Positions 10,283 to 19,071 of a stretch of 64,000 bases of DNA are shown one piece after another. Under the pieces are notes generated by a model. That model worked only from the letters and a program-made list of their open reading frames with translations, had not been told where the DNA came from and ran no database searches. The stretch is from Photobacterium sp. SKA34 (GTDB taxonomy: Bacteria; Pseudomonadota; Gammaproteobacteria; Enterobacterales; Vibrionaceae). Every line of letters begins with the position of its first letter. Within the stretch, counting starts at the first letter, position 1. Location: NCBI RefSeq assembly GCF_000153325.1, contig NZ_CH724144.1, forward strand, positions 254,049-318,048. The letters run 5' to 3'. Position numbers and translations under genes: made by a program.

Positions 10283-11953
10283 TTACTTTTTATAAGCTTC
10301 GTTATGTACTGCCGCAATAGCACGACCTGATGGATCCGCTGCATTCTTAAAGCTTTCATCCCATTCAATCGCTTTTGCGCTTGAACAAGCAATAGATGGG
10401 CCACCAGGAACACATTTTGCTGCGCTTTCTAGTGGGAATAGCTCTTCAAAAATCTCACGGTATGCGTAAGCTTCTTTGGTTGTTGGTGTGTTGTAAGGGA
10501 AGCGGTAAGCCGCAGTTTCTAATTGCTGATCCGTCACTTTCTCTTCTGCCACTTCTTTTAGTGTATCAATCCAGTTGTAGCCTACACCATCAGAGAACTG
10601 CTCTTTTTGACGCCATGCAATAGATTCAGGTAGGTAGTGTTCAAAACACTCACGTAAGATATGTTTTTCCATCTTACCGTTACCACACATTTTGTCTTCA
10701 GGGTTTAGACGCATTGCCACATCGATAAATTCTTTATCTAGGAATGGTACTCGACCTTCAACCCCCCATGCTGCTAGCGATTTGTTCGCACGAGCACAGT
10801 CAAACATGTTTAGAGCAAGCAATTTACGCACGGTTTCTTCATGGAATTCTTTCGCGTTTGGTGCTTTGTGGAAGTATAAGTAACCACCAAAGATCTCATC
10901 AGCCCCTTCACCTGACAGTACCATTTTGATACCCATCGCTTTGATTTTACGTCCCATTAAGAACATTGGTGTTGAAGCGCGAATAGTTGTCACATCGTAA
11001 GTTTCAATGTGATAAATCACATCACGGATTGCATCAAGGCCTTCTTGAATGGTGTATGTCATTTCATGGTGAACGGTACCAATTTTATCAGCAACTTCAC
11101 GAGCAGCTTTTAAATCAGGCGCGCCTTCAAGACCCACGGCAAAAGAGTGAAGTTGTGGCCACCATGCTTCAGATTGGTCATTATCTTCAATACGCATTGC
11201 AGCAAAGCGTTTTGCCACTGCTGATGTAATTGACGAGTCTAAACCACCAGACAGTAAGACACCATAAGGTACATCTGTCATTAACTGACGTTTAATAGCG
11301 GCTTCTAGTGCTTCAGTTAATTCTTCTTTGCTGGTTGAGTTACCTTGTACGGCTGCGTACTCATTCCAATCACGGTTATAATAACGCTGTGGCTCTGCAT
11401 CAGCACTACCGTAGTAAGAACCTGGAGGGAATTCGCTCACTGTTTTACACACAGGCACCAGCGCTTTCATTTCTGATGCAACATAGTAGTTGCCGTTTTC
11501 ATCAGAGCCTTGGTATAGCGGAATAATACCAATGTGGTCACGACCAACAAGGTAGGTGTCTTTTTCTTCATCATAAAGAACAAAAGCGAAAATACCGTTA
11601 AGTTCTTCAAGTAACTCTTCGCCCATATCTTGGTATAGCGCAAGAATAACTTCACAGTCTGAATCTGTTTGGAAATCGTATTTGCCTTCATAGCGAGCAC
11701 GGATTTCTTTGTGGTTGTAGATTTCACCGTTAACAGCAAGGATTAACTTTTTATCTGGGCTATAAATGGGTTGAGCACCACTGTTTAGACCCACAATCGC
11801 AAGGCGTTCATGCGCAAGAATGGCATGTTCTGATGCATAAATACCTGACCAGTCTGGGCCACGGTGACGAAGCTTTTTCGACATTTCTAATGCAATAGGA
11901 CGCAATGCTGCTGCGTCGCTCTTAATGTCTAGGATCCCAAATACAGAACACAT
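10283..11953 (-). CDS. asnB: Asparagine synthetase B, glutamine-hydrolysing
   Basis: 556 aa. Cys2 after the initiator Met (MCSVFG) is the glutaminase nucleophile of the N-terminal Ntn domain. The synthetase domain carries the pyrophosphate-binding loop LLSGGLDSS and GEGADEIFGGYLYFH. It makes asparagine and AMP/PPi from aspartate, glutamine and ATP in the cytosol. GGAG lies about 10 bases before the ATG. It is convergent with gsk. The 319 bases upstream (11954-12272) hold its promoter region and the antiporter terminator; I see no gene there. Confidence 0.96.
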   Translation of the reverse strand: MCSVFGILDIKSDAAALRPIALEMSKKLRHRGPDWSGIYASEHAILAHERLAIVGLNSGAQPIYSPDKKLILAVNGEIYNHKEIRARYEGKYDFQTDSDCEVILALYQDMGEELLEELNGIFAFVLYDEEKDTYLVGRDHIGIIPLYQGSDENGNYYVASEMKALVPVCKTVSEFPPGSYYGSADAEPQRYYNRDWNEYAAVQGNSTSKEELTEALEAAIKRQLMTDVPYGVLLSGGLDSSITSAVAKRFAAMRIEDNDQSEAWWPQLHSFAVGLEGAPDLKAAREVADKIGTVHHEMTYTIQEGLDAIRDVIYHIETYDVTTIRASTPMFLMGRKIKAMGIKMVLSGEGADEIFGGYLYFHKAPNAKEFHEETVRKLLALNMFDCARANKSLAAWGVEGRVPFLDKEFIDVAMRLNPEDKMCGNGKMEKHILRECFEHYLPESIAWRQKEQFSDGVGYNWIDTLKEVAEEKVTDQQLETAAYRFPYNTPTTKEAYAYREIFEELFPLESAAKCVPGGPSIACSSAKAIEWDESFKNAADPSGRAIAAVHNEAYKK

Positions 11954-12210
11954 AGTAATACCACTCCAACGTTATCTTTTTATATCCATAAATCTTAGAA
12001 ACACGGATGTAACCAAAAGGTTTTTATAATGAAAACAAATATTTCTTTTTCTGTGTGCCTCTCTTTGATTGTTAAAATTGCGTATTCTGAAGTAAATTGC
12101 AATAAAAAATCTTCAACCCATTAAAATAAAACGGATAAGGTGAATATTATTCAGTTAAATTACCTTTTACTGAATTAAATCTATTGTGTGTGGCTTTTTA
12201 TTTAAAAAAA

Positions 12211-12237
12211 ATAAACAGTGTTGTTACCACTGTTTGT
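12211..12237 (-). terminator. terminator after the Kef-type antiporter
   Basis: Arms AAACAGTG / CACTGTTT around 7 bases. On the minus strand it is followed by ATTTTTTTTAAA, a good U-run. Confidence 0.75.
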
Positions 12238-12272
12238 TTTTTGATGCGAAATAAGAGGGCGTTCTTATAGGG

Positions 12273-13865
12273 TTATGATTTGATTGCTGTTATGTCAGGC
12301 TTTAAATGATCACATACATTACGAGCAAAACCACTGCCTGCCTCATTGAAGATGTTGAATACAGCATCAATACCTTGTTCATACAATAACTCTTCATCAT
12401 CATTGTACTGAGCGATTGCCGCAATTTTACCTTGGAAATGACGGGTTTTAATTTGCTCTAAGGCATAAACATTCGCCTGACTATGAGGCATTGCTAATAA
12501 AATAAGCGTTATGCGTTCTTTACTTATCACCCGCGCCCAAAAATCAGGGTCAGTCGCATCGCCCTGAATAACATTGCGTCCTTCTTTACGTTGTTGCTCG
12601 GCGGATTCCTCTCGGGATTCAACGCCGATGATTTGCTTGCCGTAACGCGCTTGTAACTCATCATATGCACCAGTGCCTATTCGACCCATACCAAGAATCA
12701 ACACTTTTGATTGCCCGAGATCGATCAGTTTGTCATCGGCGTTGAGTTTTTCTGGTTCAAATTCTTTTAGCCATTTTGATGCTTCAGTATAAAGTTTATG
12801 GCTCATGCTATTGAGAGGGGCTGCGAGCAAAAATGAAAAAGAGACAGCAATGGCGATAGCCACTAAAAAAGTACCCGGTAATAATCCGAGCTTATAAGCC
12901 ACACCACCGACAATCAAACCAAACTCGCTGTAATTGAATAGTGTTAACGTCGCGAGCATTGAGGTACGGACACGGTAACGACATAAATGGAATATGCCGT
13001 AATACAACATACCTTTAAGCGGTAATAAGAGTAGTAAAACAAATGCCATCAGCAACCCATTAAGAGTTGGGGTTTCTGACAAGCCAATATTTAAGAAAAA
13101 GCAAACAAGTAGCAACTCTTTAAAGTTAAAAAGTGATTTTGCCATTTCGGAAGACTTACTGTGTCCTGCCATTAGCATCCCGATCAATAGCGCTCCCAAA
13201 TCAGGCTTCATACCAACCAGTTTAAATAACCCAGCACCGAGCACTAGCGCAAGAGTAATGGCATAGAGTACTAGTACTTCACCGTGACCTGCTTTGTCTA
13301 AGATCTTATATAGGATAGGGCGTAATAACGGCAGAGCGAAAAGCCCAAGCGCATACACTTCTGGCATTTTTCCACTTGAGATAGTCAAGAATATAACGGC
13401 GAAGATATCTTGCATAACCAGAATACCGATAGAGACGGTACCATACTTTGCATTTAACTCGCCTTTTTCTTGTAACAGCTTAATGGCAAATACTGTACTT
13501 GAAAAAGAAAGGGCAAATCCGATGAGGATAAGTTGGCTTAACGCCATGTCGCTGAACATGGTTAAACCAAGCTGTTTTAATACCAATAAACAGAGGGTAA
13601 ATAAGGCTGTTGATAAGAGGTTATGTAAAGTAGCGCCACCCCAAACTTCTTTTTTAAGTAAGGATTTCACATCCAGCTTTAAACCAATGGTAAAAAGAAG
13701 CAGCGTCACCCCTAAGTTAGCTAAGGTTTCTAATGTAGGTGTAGAAGTAAAGCCAAAACTTTTGAGAGCAAAGCCTGCAATAAGGAAACCCACAAGAGGG
13801 GGGAGTTTGCACCTTAGGGTAATAAAACCAATGACAAAAGCGGTAAGTATGTAGATAAATTCCAT
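12273..13865 (-). CDS. Kef/YbaL-type cation:proton antiporter with TrkA-N domain
   Basis: 530 aa. The first about 370 residues hold roughly a dozen hydrophobic segments of the CPA2 Na+/H+ exchanger fold, including the N-terminal pattern LPPLVGFLIAGF and the LLLFTIGLKLD block. From about residue 390 a Rossmann domain follows (VLILGMGRIGTGAYDEL, then VIQGDATDPDFW), typical of TrkA-N nucleotide-binding regulation. It probably exports K+ or Na+ in exchange for protons at the inner membrane. It is nearer to YbaL than to glutathione-gated KefB/KefC in layout, but I cannot assign the ion or ligand. It stands between nagC and asnB with its own terminator. Confidence 0.88.
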   Translation of the reverse strand: MEFIYILTAFVIGFITLRCKLPPLVGFLIAGFALKSFGFTSTPTLETLANLGVTLLLFTIGLKLDVKSLLKKEVWGGATLHNLLSTALFTLCLLVLKQLGLTMFSDMALSQLILIGFALSFSSTVFAIKLLQEKGELNAKYGTVSIGILVMQDIFAVIFLTISSGKMPEVYALGLFALPLLRPILYKILDKAGHGEVLVLYAITLALVLGAGLFKLVGMKPDLGALLIGMLMAGHSKSSEMAKSLFNFKELLLVCFFLNIGLSETPTLNGLLMAFVLLLLLPLKGMLYYGIFHLCRYRVRTSMLATLTLFNYSEFGLIVGGVAYKLGLLPGTFLVAIAIAVSFSFLLAAPLNSMSHKLYTEASKWLKEFEPEKLNADDKLIDLGQSKVLILGMGRIGTGAYDELQARYGKQIIGVESREESAEQQRKEGRNVIQGDATDPDFWARVISKERITLILLAMPHSQANVYALEQIKTRHFQGKIAAIAQYNDDEELLYEQGIDAVFNIFNEAGSGFARNVCDHLKPDITAIKS

Positions 13866-13927
13866 ATCTTGTACAACATCCTTGCAAGATAACAGTCTGG
13901 ATAAATAACATTAAGCCGGATCAAATT

Positions 13928-13954
13928 AGGGGCGTATTAGTTTAATACGCCCCT
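13928..13954 (-). terminator. hairpin after nagC
   Basis: Eleven-base perfect arms AGGGGCGTATT / AATACGCCCCT with a 5-base loop, 28 bases after the nagC stop. The U-run is poor on either strand, so it may be a weak terminator. Confidence 0.5.
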
Positions 13955-13981
13955 TTGTTCTGAATTAATGTGGTGTTGTGA

Positions 13982-15196
13982 TTAGTCTTCTAGAAGGAGC
14001 TGTAATAATACACCGTTTAACATGGCGCGTTTGATCATGGAAAATGCACCTATAGTTGGCTGGTTATAAAGTTCAGATGCAACAATCGGTAAGCCATGAT
14101 GAAATCTTGAGAGTGATTGTGTTTCAACACAACGACGGATTGCAGGAAAAACAATGTCTTGTGCTTGAGTAATATTGCCCGCCAGAATGATTTTCTGTGG
14201 ATTAAACAAGTTGATTGTCATTGCTAAGGCTTTACCGAGCTGATTACCCACTCTGATCAGTGCTTGAGTTGCCAGTTCGTCCCCCTTAATTGCCGCATCG
14301 CAAATAGCTGGCATGGTGAGATCTTCTAACTCTTGTAGTGAGCTTGGATAGCCTTGATTGAGCAACTGTTGAACATGTTTAACTATAGCGGGATCGGCCG
14401 CTACTGTTTCTAAGCAACCAAAATTACCGCATTGGCATTTATCGCCTAAAGGATCGATTTGAATATGGCCAATCTCGCCAACGTTACGGTTAAAGCCCAA
14501 GAATACTTGACCATTAACAATAATACCTGCACCTGTACCGTTGTGAACACTGACTAAAATTGAGTCTTTACAGTCGCGACTTGCACCGAAGTAATGTTCA
14601 GCTAAAGCTAAGCCTCGAATATCATTACCGACAAAACAAATAACACCGAATTGCTTTTTAATAATGTCAGCTAATGGAAAGTCATTAATATCAATATGTG
14701 GCATATATTCCACAATACCATGCTCAGGGTTAACTAAGCCGGGGAGCGTAATACCAAATGCAACCAGTTCTTTCATTACATTTTGGTTATTATTGATAAA
14801 GTTTTGGATATGCTCAAGTAAGCCGTCAACTAAGGCTTGTTGGCTGGTATAAGAAAATGGGTGTGCGGTTCCAGTTATATGGTTACCACTTAAATCATAA
14901 AGGGTTATTTCAATATAATTCCGACCAATACGCACCGCAATAGAATGAAATGCTGCTGATTCAGTTGTCAGCGATATTGCCCGTCTACCGCCGGTTGACG
15001 CTTGTTGCGCGACCTCTTTTATTAGGCCACGCTCAAGTAGTTGGCGGGTTATTTTAGTAACACTGGCAGGAGCAAGCTGACTAACATCAGCCACCTGAAT
15101 ACGTGAGATAGGGCCCTGCTGGTCAATCAAGCGATAAACAGCTGCACTGTTTAGCTGTTTTACAAGATCAACATTACCAATTTGTCCGCCTGTCAT
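13982..15196 (-). CDS. nagC: NagC, ROK-family repressor of N-acetylglucosamine genes
   Basis: 404 aa, close to E. coli NagC. The N-terminal winged helix spans about residues 15-75 (ISRIQVADVSQLAPASVTK). The ROK domain follows, with the HxxGCxCGxxGCxE-type zinc motif ending CQCGNFGCLE near residue 260. NagC represses nag genes and is released by GlcNAc-6-phosphate. It starts 3 bases after the nagA stop and is the last gene of nagBAC, so it is co-transcribed and under its own control. Probable operators lie between nagB and nagE. Confidence 0.95.
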   Translation of the reverse strand: MTGGQIGNVDLVKQLNSAAVYRLIDQQGPISRIQVADVSQLAPASVTKITRQLLERGLIKEVAQQASTGGRRAISLTTESAAFHSIAVRIGRNYIEITLYDLSGNHITGTAHPFSYTSQQALVDGLLEHIQNFINNNQNVMKELVAFGITLPGLVNPEHGIVEYMPHIDINDFPLADIIKKQFGVICFVGNDIRGLALAEHYFGASRDCKDSILVSVHNGTGAGIIVNGQVFLGFNRNVGEIGHIQIDPLGDKCQCGNFGCLETVAADPAIVKHVQQLLNQGYPSSLQELEDLTMPAICDAAIKGDELATQALIRVGNQLGKALAMTINLFNPQKIILAGNITQAQDIVFPAIRRCVETQSLSRFHHGLPIVASELYNQPTIGAFSMIKRAMLNGVLLQLLLED

Positions 15197-15198
15197 AA

Positions 15199-16335
15199 TT
15201 AGCTCTGTTTGTATTCACCATTAACAACTGTCGCCTGAACATTATAATCGCGATCAAACACAGTAAGATTTGCTACCATGCCTTTTCTAATAGCCCCAAG
15301 TTTCTTGTCTACACCAATAGCGCGAGCAGGATAAAGAGTGGCCATACGAATCGCTTCGTCCAAGGCGATACCTACATGTTCAACACTGTTTTGAATCGCT
15401 TCAATCATCGTCAGTGCAGAACCACCAAGTGTGCCTTCTTCAGTTACACACATGCCGTCTCGGTAATATACCTTTGTCCCAGTAAAAAGAAAGCTATCGA
15501 TGTTTGCACCTGCTGGAGCTGTGGCATCGGTCACTAAAACTAAACGCGTATTCTTCATTTTATGAGCCATGCGAATATTTGCATAGTCAACATGGTAACC
15601 ATCAGCAATAACGCCTGTATAGATTTCACTGCTATCGTAAATAGCACCAACTAGACCTGGCGAACGACCTTCTACTGGACTCATCGCATTGAATAAATGC
15701 GTAGTAAAACTAATACCGAGATCAAAGCCTTGTCTTGCTTCCTCGTATGTTGCATTACTGTGTCCCGCTGAGACCACAATACCTGAATCAATCAGTTTCT
15801 GAATATGTTCAGGTGAATTCAGTTCAGGAGCGAGAGTGACTTTAGTTATAACATCTGCGTTTTCACATAAGAAAGTAATCATCTCGTTACTAGCTGGACG
15901 AATGAAATCTGGTCGGTGAACCCCTTTCTTTACAACATTAATGTAAGGGCCTTCTAGGTGTAGGCCTAATGCTTGATTGTGGTATTTTTCTTGATAATCA
16001 CGAATAGCTGAAACTGCACGTTTCATGTCTTCGTCAGGAGAGGTGATAAGTGTAGGGAGAAAACTAGTACAACCTGATTTTAGGTTGGCTTGGTGCATAG
16101 TATCAATGGCTTCTGCGGTGGTTTCATTATTGAACATCACCCCACCACAACCATTTAATTGTAAATCAATAAAGCCAGGGGAAAGGTTTGTACCATGAAG
16201 ATCGATAGTGTCGATGCCATCGAGTAAATGATTAATCGGGCAGATTGCATGAATGTTCACGCCGTCAATAATGACGGCGTGGTTATTCAGCACTTCGCTA
16301 CCGGTAAAAATATTACAGTTGGTAAGCGCGTACAT
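15199..16335 (-). CDS. nagA: N-acetylglucosamine-6-phosphate deacetylase
   Basis: 378 aa, amidohydrolase superfamily. Visible family motifs are [13 protein letters not shown] near the N-terminus, [10 protein letters not shown] (metal-binding Glu), SAGHSNA and THLFNAMSP (metal-binding His residues), and [10 protein letters not shown] with the catalytic Asp. It removes acetate from GlcNAc-6-P to give glucosamine-6-P. AAGGAATATTC precedes the ATG. It lies 18 bases downstream of nagB and 2 bases upstream of nagC in one operon. Confidence 0.97.
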   Translation of the reverse strand: MYALTNCNIFTGSEVLNNHAVIIDGVNIHAICPINHLLDGIDTIDLHGTNLSPGFIDLQLNGCGGVMFNNETTAEAIDTMHQANLKSGCTSFLPTLITSPDEDMKRAVSAIRDYQEKYHNQALGLHLEGPYINVVKKGVHRPDFIRPASNEMITFLCENADVITKVTLAPELNSPEHIQKLIDSGIVVSAGHSNATYEEARQGFDLGISFTTHLFNAMSPVEGRSPGLVGAIYDSSEIYTGVIADGYHVDYANIRMAHKMKNTRLVLVTDATAPAGANIDSFLFTGTKVYYRDGMCVTEEGTLGGSALTMIEAIQNSVEHVGIALDEAIRMATLYPARAIGVDKKLGAIRKGMVANLTVFDRDYNVQATVVNGEYKQS

Positions 16336-16353
16336 GAATATTCCTTAATAGGA

Positions 16354-17154
16354 TTAAAGGTGGTTAATATTTTCCGCTTCAAGCTCTTGGAAGTACTTAA
16401 CTGTCTTCACTTTTAGCTCTTGAGTTGATGGCTCATCACAAACAATCATTGATTTAGGGTGTAGCTGGAGTGCAGATACAGTCCATAGGTGATTAACACT
16501 GCCTTCAACCGCAGCTTGTAGTGCCTGTGCTTTGTTGTGGCCAGTGATAAGGATCATTACTTCTTCAGAATCTAGTAATGTACCCACACCGATAGTTAGT
16601 GAGTATTTAGGTACTTGGCTGATGTCGCCATCAAAGAAACGAGAGTTAGCAATACGCGTTTCTTGGGTTAGCGTCTTGATACGTGTACGAGATGCTAATG
16701 ATGATGCTGGCTCATTGAAAGCAATGTGACCGTCGTTGCCTACACCACCCATGAATAGGTTGATTTTACCGTAAGATTTGATCTTCTCTTCGTAACGCTG
16801 ACATTCAGCAGCGTGATCTGCTGCGTTACCATCAAGAAGGTTGATGTTTTCTTCTTGAATATCAACGTGGTTAAAGAAGTTGTTGTACATGAAGTTACGG
16901 TATGATTCTGGGTGATCAGAAGCCATGCCAACATACTCATCCATGTTGAAAGTAACCACATGTTTGAAGCTTACTTCACCAGCTTGGTATAGCTCGATAA
17001 GACGTTTGTAAGTTGCAAGTGGCGTGCCACCAGTAGGTAGACCCAATACAAATGGACGCTCAGCTGATGGTTCGAATTTATTGATACGATCTGCGATGTA
17101 GCGAGCTGACCATAAACCAACATCTTTAGCGTTATTTAGCGGGATTAGTCTCAC
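16354..17154 (-). CDS. nagB: Glucosamine-6-phosphate deaminase
   Basis: 266 aa, same length as E. coli NagB. The N-terminal block [17 protein letters not shown] and the signature [14 protein letters not shown] (catalytic His and substrate loop) are present. It converts glucosamine-6-P to fructose-6-P and ammonia, joining amino sugars to glycolysis. The start is GTG at 17154, with GAGG about 8 bases upstream. It is the first gene of nagBAC and faces nagE across a shared control region. Confidence 0.97.
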   Translation of the reverse strand: MRLIPLNNAKDVGLWSARYIADRINKFEPSAERPFVLGLPTGGTPLATYKRLIELYQAGEVSFKHVVTFNMDEYVGMASDHPESYRNFMYNNFFNHVDIQEENINLLDGNAADHAAECQRYEEKIKSYGKINLFMGGVGNDGHIAFNEPASSLASRTRIKTLTQETRIANSRFFDGDISQVPKYSLTIGVGTLLDSEEVMILITGHNKAQALQAAVEGSVNHLWTVSALQLHPKSMIVCDEPSTQELKVKTVKYFQELEAENINHL

Positions 17155-17210
17155 GTTGATACCTCGTTGAAGAAAGTTAAAACAGGAAAAATCTTAGCGA
17201 CATAGCGCCT

Positions 17211-17231
17211 TTGTTTCGAATGATAAAATAA
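17211..17231. promoter_or_regulatory. candidate NagC operator, nagB side
   Basis: TTGTTTCGAATGATAAAATAA resembles the AT-rich NagC site with flanking A/T tracts and a central CG. It is about 95 bp, close to nine helical turns, from the better site at 17305-17326, a geometry that would allow NagC to loop the DNA as described between E. coli nagB and nagE. Confidence 0.5.
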
Positions 17232-17274
17232 GTTTTATGATCGAGCTAGCAAAATCACTCACTTCTAACCCCCG

Positions 17275-17294
17275 TCGGTGATTGAGATCACAAA
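17275..17294. promoter_or_regulatory. candidate CRP-cAMP site between nagB and nagE
   Basis: GGTGA-N6-TCACA (17277-17292) matches the CRP consensus TGTGA-N6-TCACA at nine of ten positions. It lies between the two NagC-like sites, as in E. coli. Confidence 0.7.
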
Positions 17295-17304
17295 TGGTGA
17301 GCTT

Positions 17305-17326
17305 TTAATTTGCGGGGCGAAATTAA
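17305..17326. promoter_or_regulatory. candidate NagC operator, nagE side
   Basis: TTAATTT and AAATTAA form perfect 7-base arms around GCGGGGCG, a good fit to the NagC site (A/T arms with central GC/CG). It lies about 85 bases upstream of nagE. Confidence 0.7.
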
Positions 17327-17410
17327 TTTCTTAAACTGCGAGTAACTTAATACGGATAGCTTAAAACAGTTATTTAATTACATCTAAGAAAACCATAGGG
17401 GGAACTAAGG

Positions 17411-18901
17411 GTGAATATTCTTGGATATTTTCAAAAAGTAGGTAAGGCATTAATGGTGCCAGTTGCAGTACTTCCTGCAGCGGCAATCTTAATGGGTATC
17501 GGTTACTGGATTGATCCGACTGGCTGGGGGGCAAATTCTGCATTAGCTGCTTTCTTGATCAAGGCAGGCGCGGCAATTATTGATAACATGTCTGTACTGT
17601 TTGCAGTTGGTGTTGCATACGGTATGTCTAAAGATAAAGATGGTGCAGCAGCACTATCAGGTTTTGTTGGTTTCCTTGTGGTAACAACGCTTCTTGCACC
17701 AGGTGCAGTCGCGCAAATCCAAGGTATTGACCCAAGCGCAGTACCAGCTGCATTTGGTAAAATCAATAACCAATTCGTAGGTATCTTAGTCGGTATCGTG
17801 TCAGCTGAGTTGTACAACCGTTTCTCAAGCGTAGAACTACATAAAGCATTAGCTTTCTTTAGTGGCAAGCGTTTGGTACCAATCTTAACATCTGTTGCTG
17901 GTATTGTTATTGCGGGTATCTTGATGTTTGTTTGGCCAACAATTTACAACGGTCTAGTACATTTTGGTGAAAGCATTCAAGGTATGGGGTCTGTAGGTGC
18001 GGGTATCTACGCATTCTTCAACCGTCTTTTGATTCCTGTAGGTCTTCACCACGCACTAAACTCAGTATTCTGGTTTGACGTAGCAGGTATTAACGATATT
18101 CCTAACTTCTTAGGTGGCGCGAAATCTATCGCTGAAGGTACAGCAACTCCAGGTGTAACTGGTATGTACCAAGCTGGTTTCTTCCCAATCATGATGTTTG
18201 GTCTACCAGGTGCGGCACTTGCGATGTACCACACTGCGAAAGCGAAGAACAAAGAGCGTGTAGCATCACTACTAATCGCTGCTGGTTTTGCATCATTCTT
18301 CACAGGTGTTACTGAGCCGCTAGAATTTTCATTTATGTTCCTTGCACCTGTATTATACGTAATTCACGCAGCACTAGCGGGTCTATCTGTATACATCGCT
18401 GCATCAATGCAGTGGATTGCAGGTTTCGGTTTCTCTGCTGGTCTAGTTGATATGTTCTTGTCATCACGCAACCCACTAGCTGTTCAGTGGTACATGCTGA
18501 TTGTTCAAGGTATTGCATTCTTCTTCATCTACTACTTTATCTTCCGTTTCGCGATTGTTAAGTTCAACCTTAAAACGCCTGGCCGTGAAGACGACGACGA
18601 AGAGACTTCATCAGTTGCAGGTTCTGCAGAAACTGGCGAGCTAGCTAAGCAGTACTTAAAAGCACTGGGTGGTCACGGTAACCTAGAGAACATCGATGCT
18701 TGTATTACACGCCTACGTCTAACGTTAAAAGACAGCAGCCTTGCTAACGAGAAAACGTTAAAAGCGCTAGGTGCTATGGGTGTAGTTAAGCTAGGTTCAA
18801 ATAACCTTCAGGTTATTCTCGGCCCACTAGCTGAAATCGTTGCTGGCGAAATGAAGAAAATCCCAGCGTCAGAAGATCTATCTTCTGTAAAACTTCCATA
18901 A
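17411..18901 (+). CDS. nagE: PTS N-acetylglucosamine permease, EIICB
   Basis: 496 aa. The EIIC membrane domain covers about residues 1-390 with the GlcNAc/glucose-type blocks MVPVAVLPAAAILMGIGY and GVTEPLEFSFMF. The EIIB domain follows a charged linker (DDDEE), with the phosphorylated cysteine in NIDACITRLRLTLKD. The EIIA domain fused in E. coli NagE (about 650 aa) is absent, so a separate EIIA must supply phosphate. It imports and phosphorylates GlcNAc at the inner membrane. The start is GTG with GGGGGA upstream. It is divergent from nagB and followed by chitobiase on the same strand. Confidence 0.95.
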   Translation: MNILGYFQKVGKALMVPVAVLPAAAILMGIGYWIDPTGWGANSALAAFLIKAGAAIIDNMSVLFAVGVAYGMSKDKDGAAALSGFVGFLVVTTLLAPGAVAQIQGIDPSAVPAAFGKINNQFVGILVGIVSAELYNRFSSVELHKALAFFSGKRLVPILTSVAGIVIAGILMFVWPTIYNGLVHFGESIQGMGSVGAGIYAFFNRLLIPVGLHHALNSVFWFDVAGINDIPNFLGGAKSIAEGTATPGVTGMYQAGFFPIMMFGLPGAALAMYHTAKAKNKERVASLLIAAGFASFFTGVTEPLEFSFMFLAPVLYVIHAALAGLSVYIAASMQWIAGFGFSAGLVDMFLSSRNPLAVQWYMLIVQGIAFFFIYYFIFRFAIVKFNLKTPGREDDDEETSSVAGSAETGELAKQYLKALGGHGNLENIDACITRLRLTLKDSSLANEKTLKALGAMGVVKLGSNNLQVILGPLAEIVAGEMKKIPASEDLSSVKLP

Positions 18902-18951
18902 TTACCTGAATTCTTGAGTAATTAAGTAATACCGCAAGACCTTTAATAAAA

Positions 18952-18994
18952 CCGGCCTTATTATTTTCAAACATGGAATGATAGGGCCGGCATT
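18952..18994 (+). terminator. hairpin between nagE and chitobiase
   Basis: Arms CCGGCC / GGCCGG, extended by partly paired TTATTATT / AATGATA, followed only by CATTTTG. It may give partial termination, allowing some read-through from nagE into chitobiase. Confidence 0.45.
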
Positions 18995-19027
18995 TTGAGT
19001 ACCCAACGTTTGGGCTCGTATTGATTT

Positions 19028-19049
19028 TCTCTTCACTTTTTTGAAGAGA
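19028..19049 (+). promoter_or_regulatory. hairpin in chitobiase leader
   Basis: Perfect arms TCTCTTCA / TGAAGAGA with a 6-base loop end 5 bases before the GGGAGAAAGG ribosome site of the chitobiase gene. It could affect translation or mRNA stability; no known riboswitch is recognised. Confidence 0.45.
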
Positions 19050-19071
19050 TATCGGGAGAAAGGAATATATC

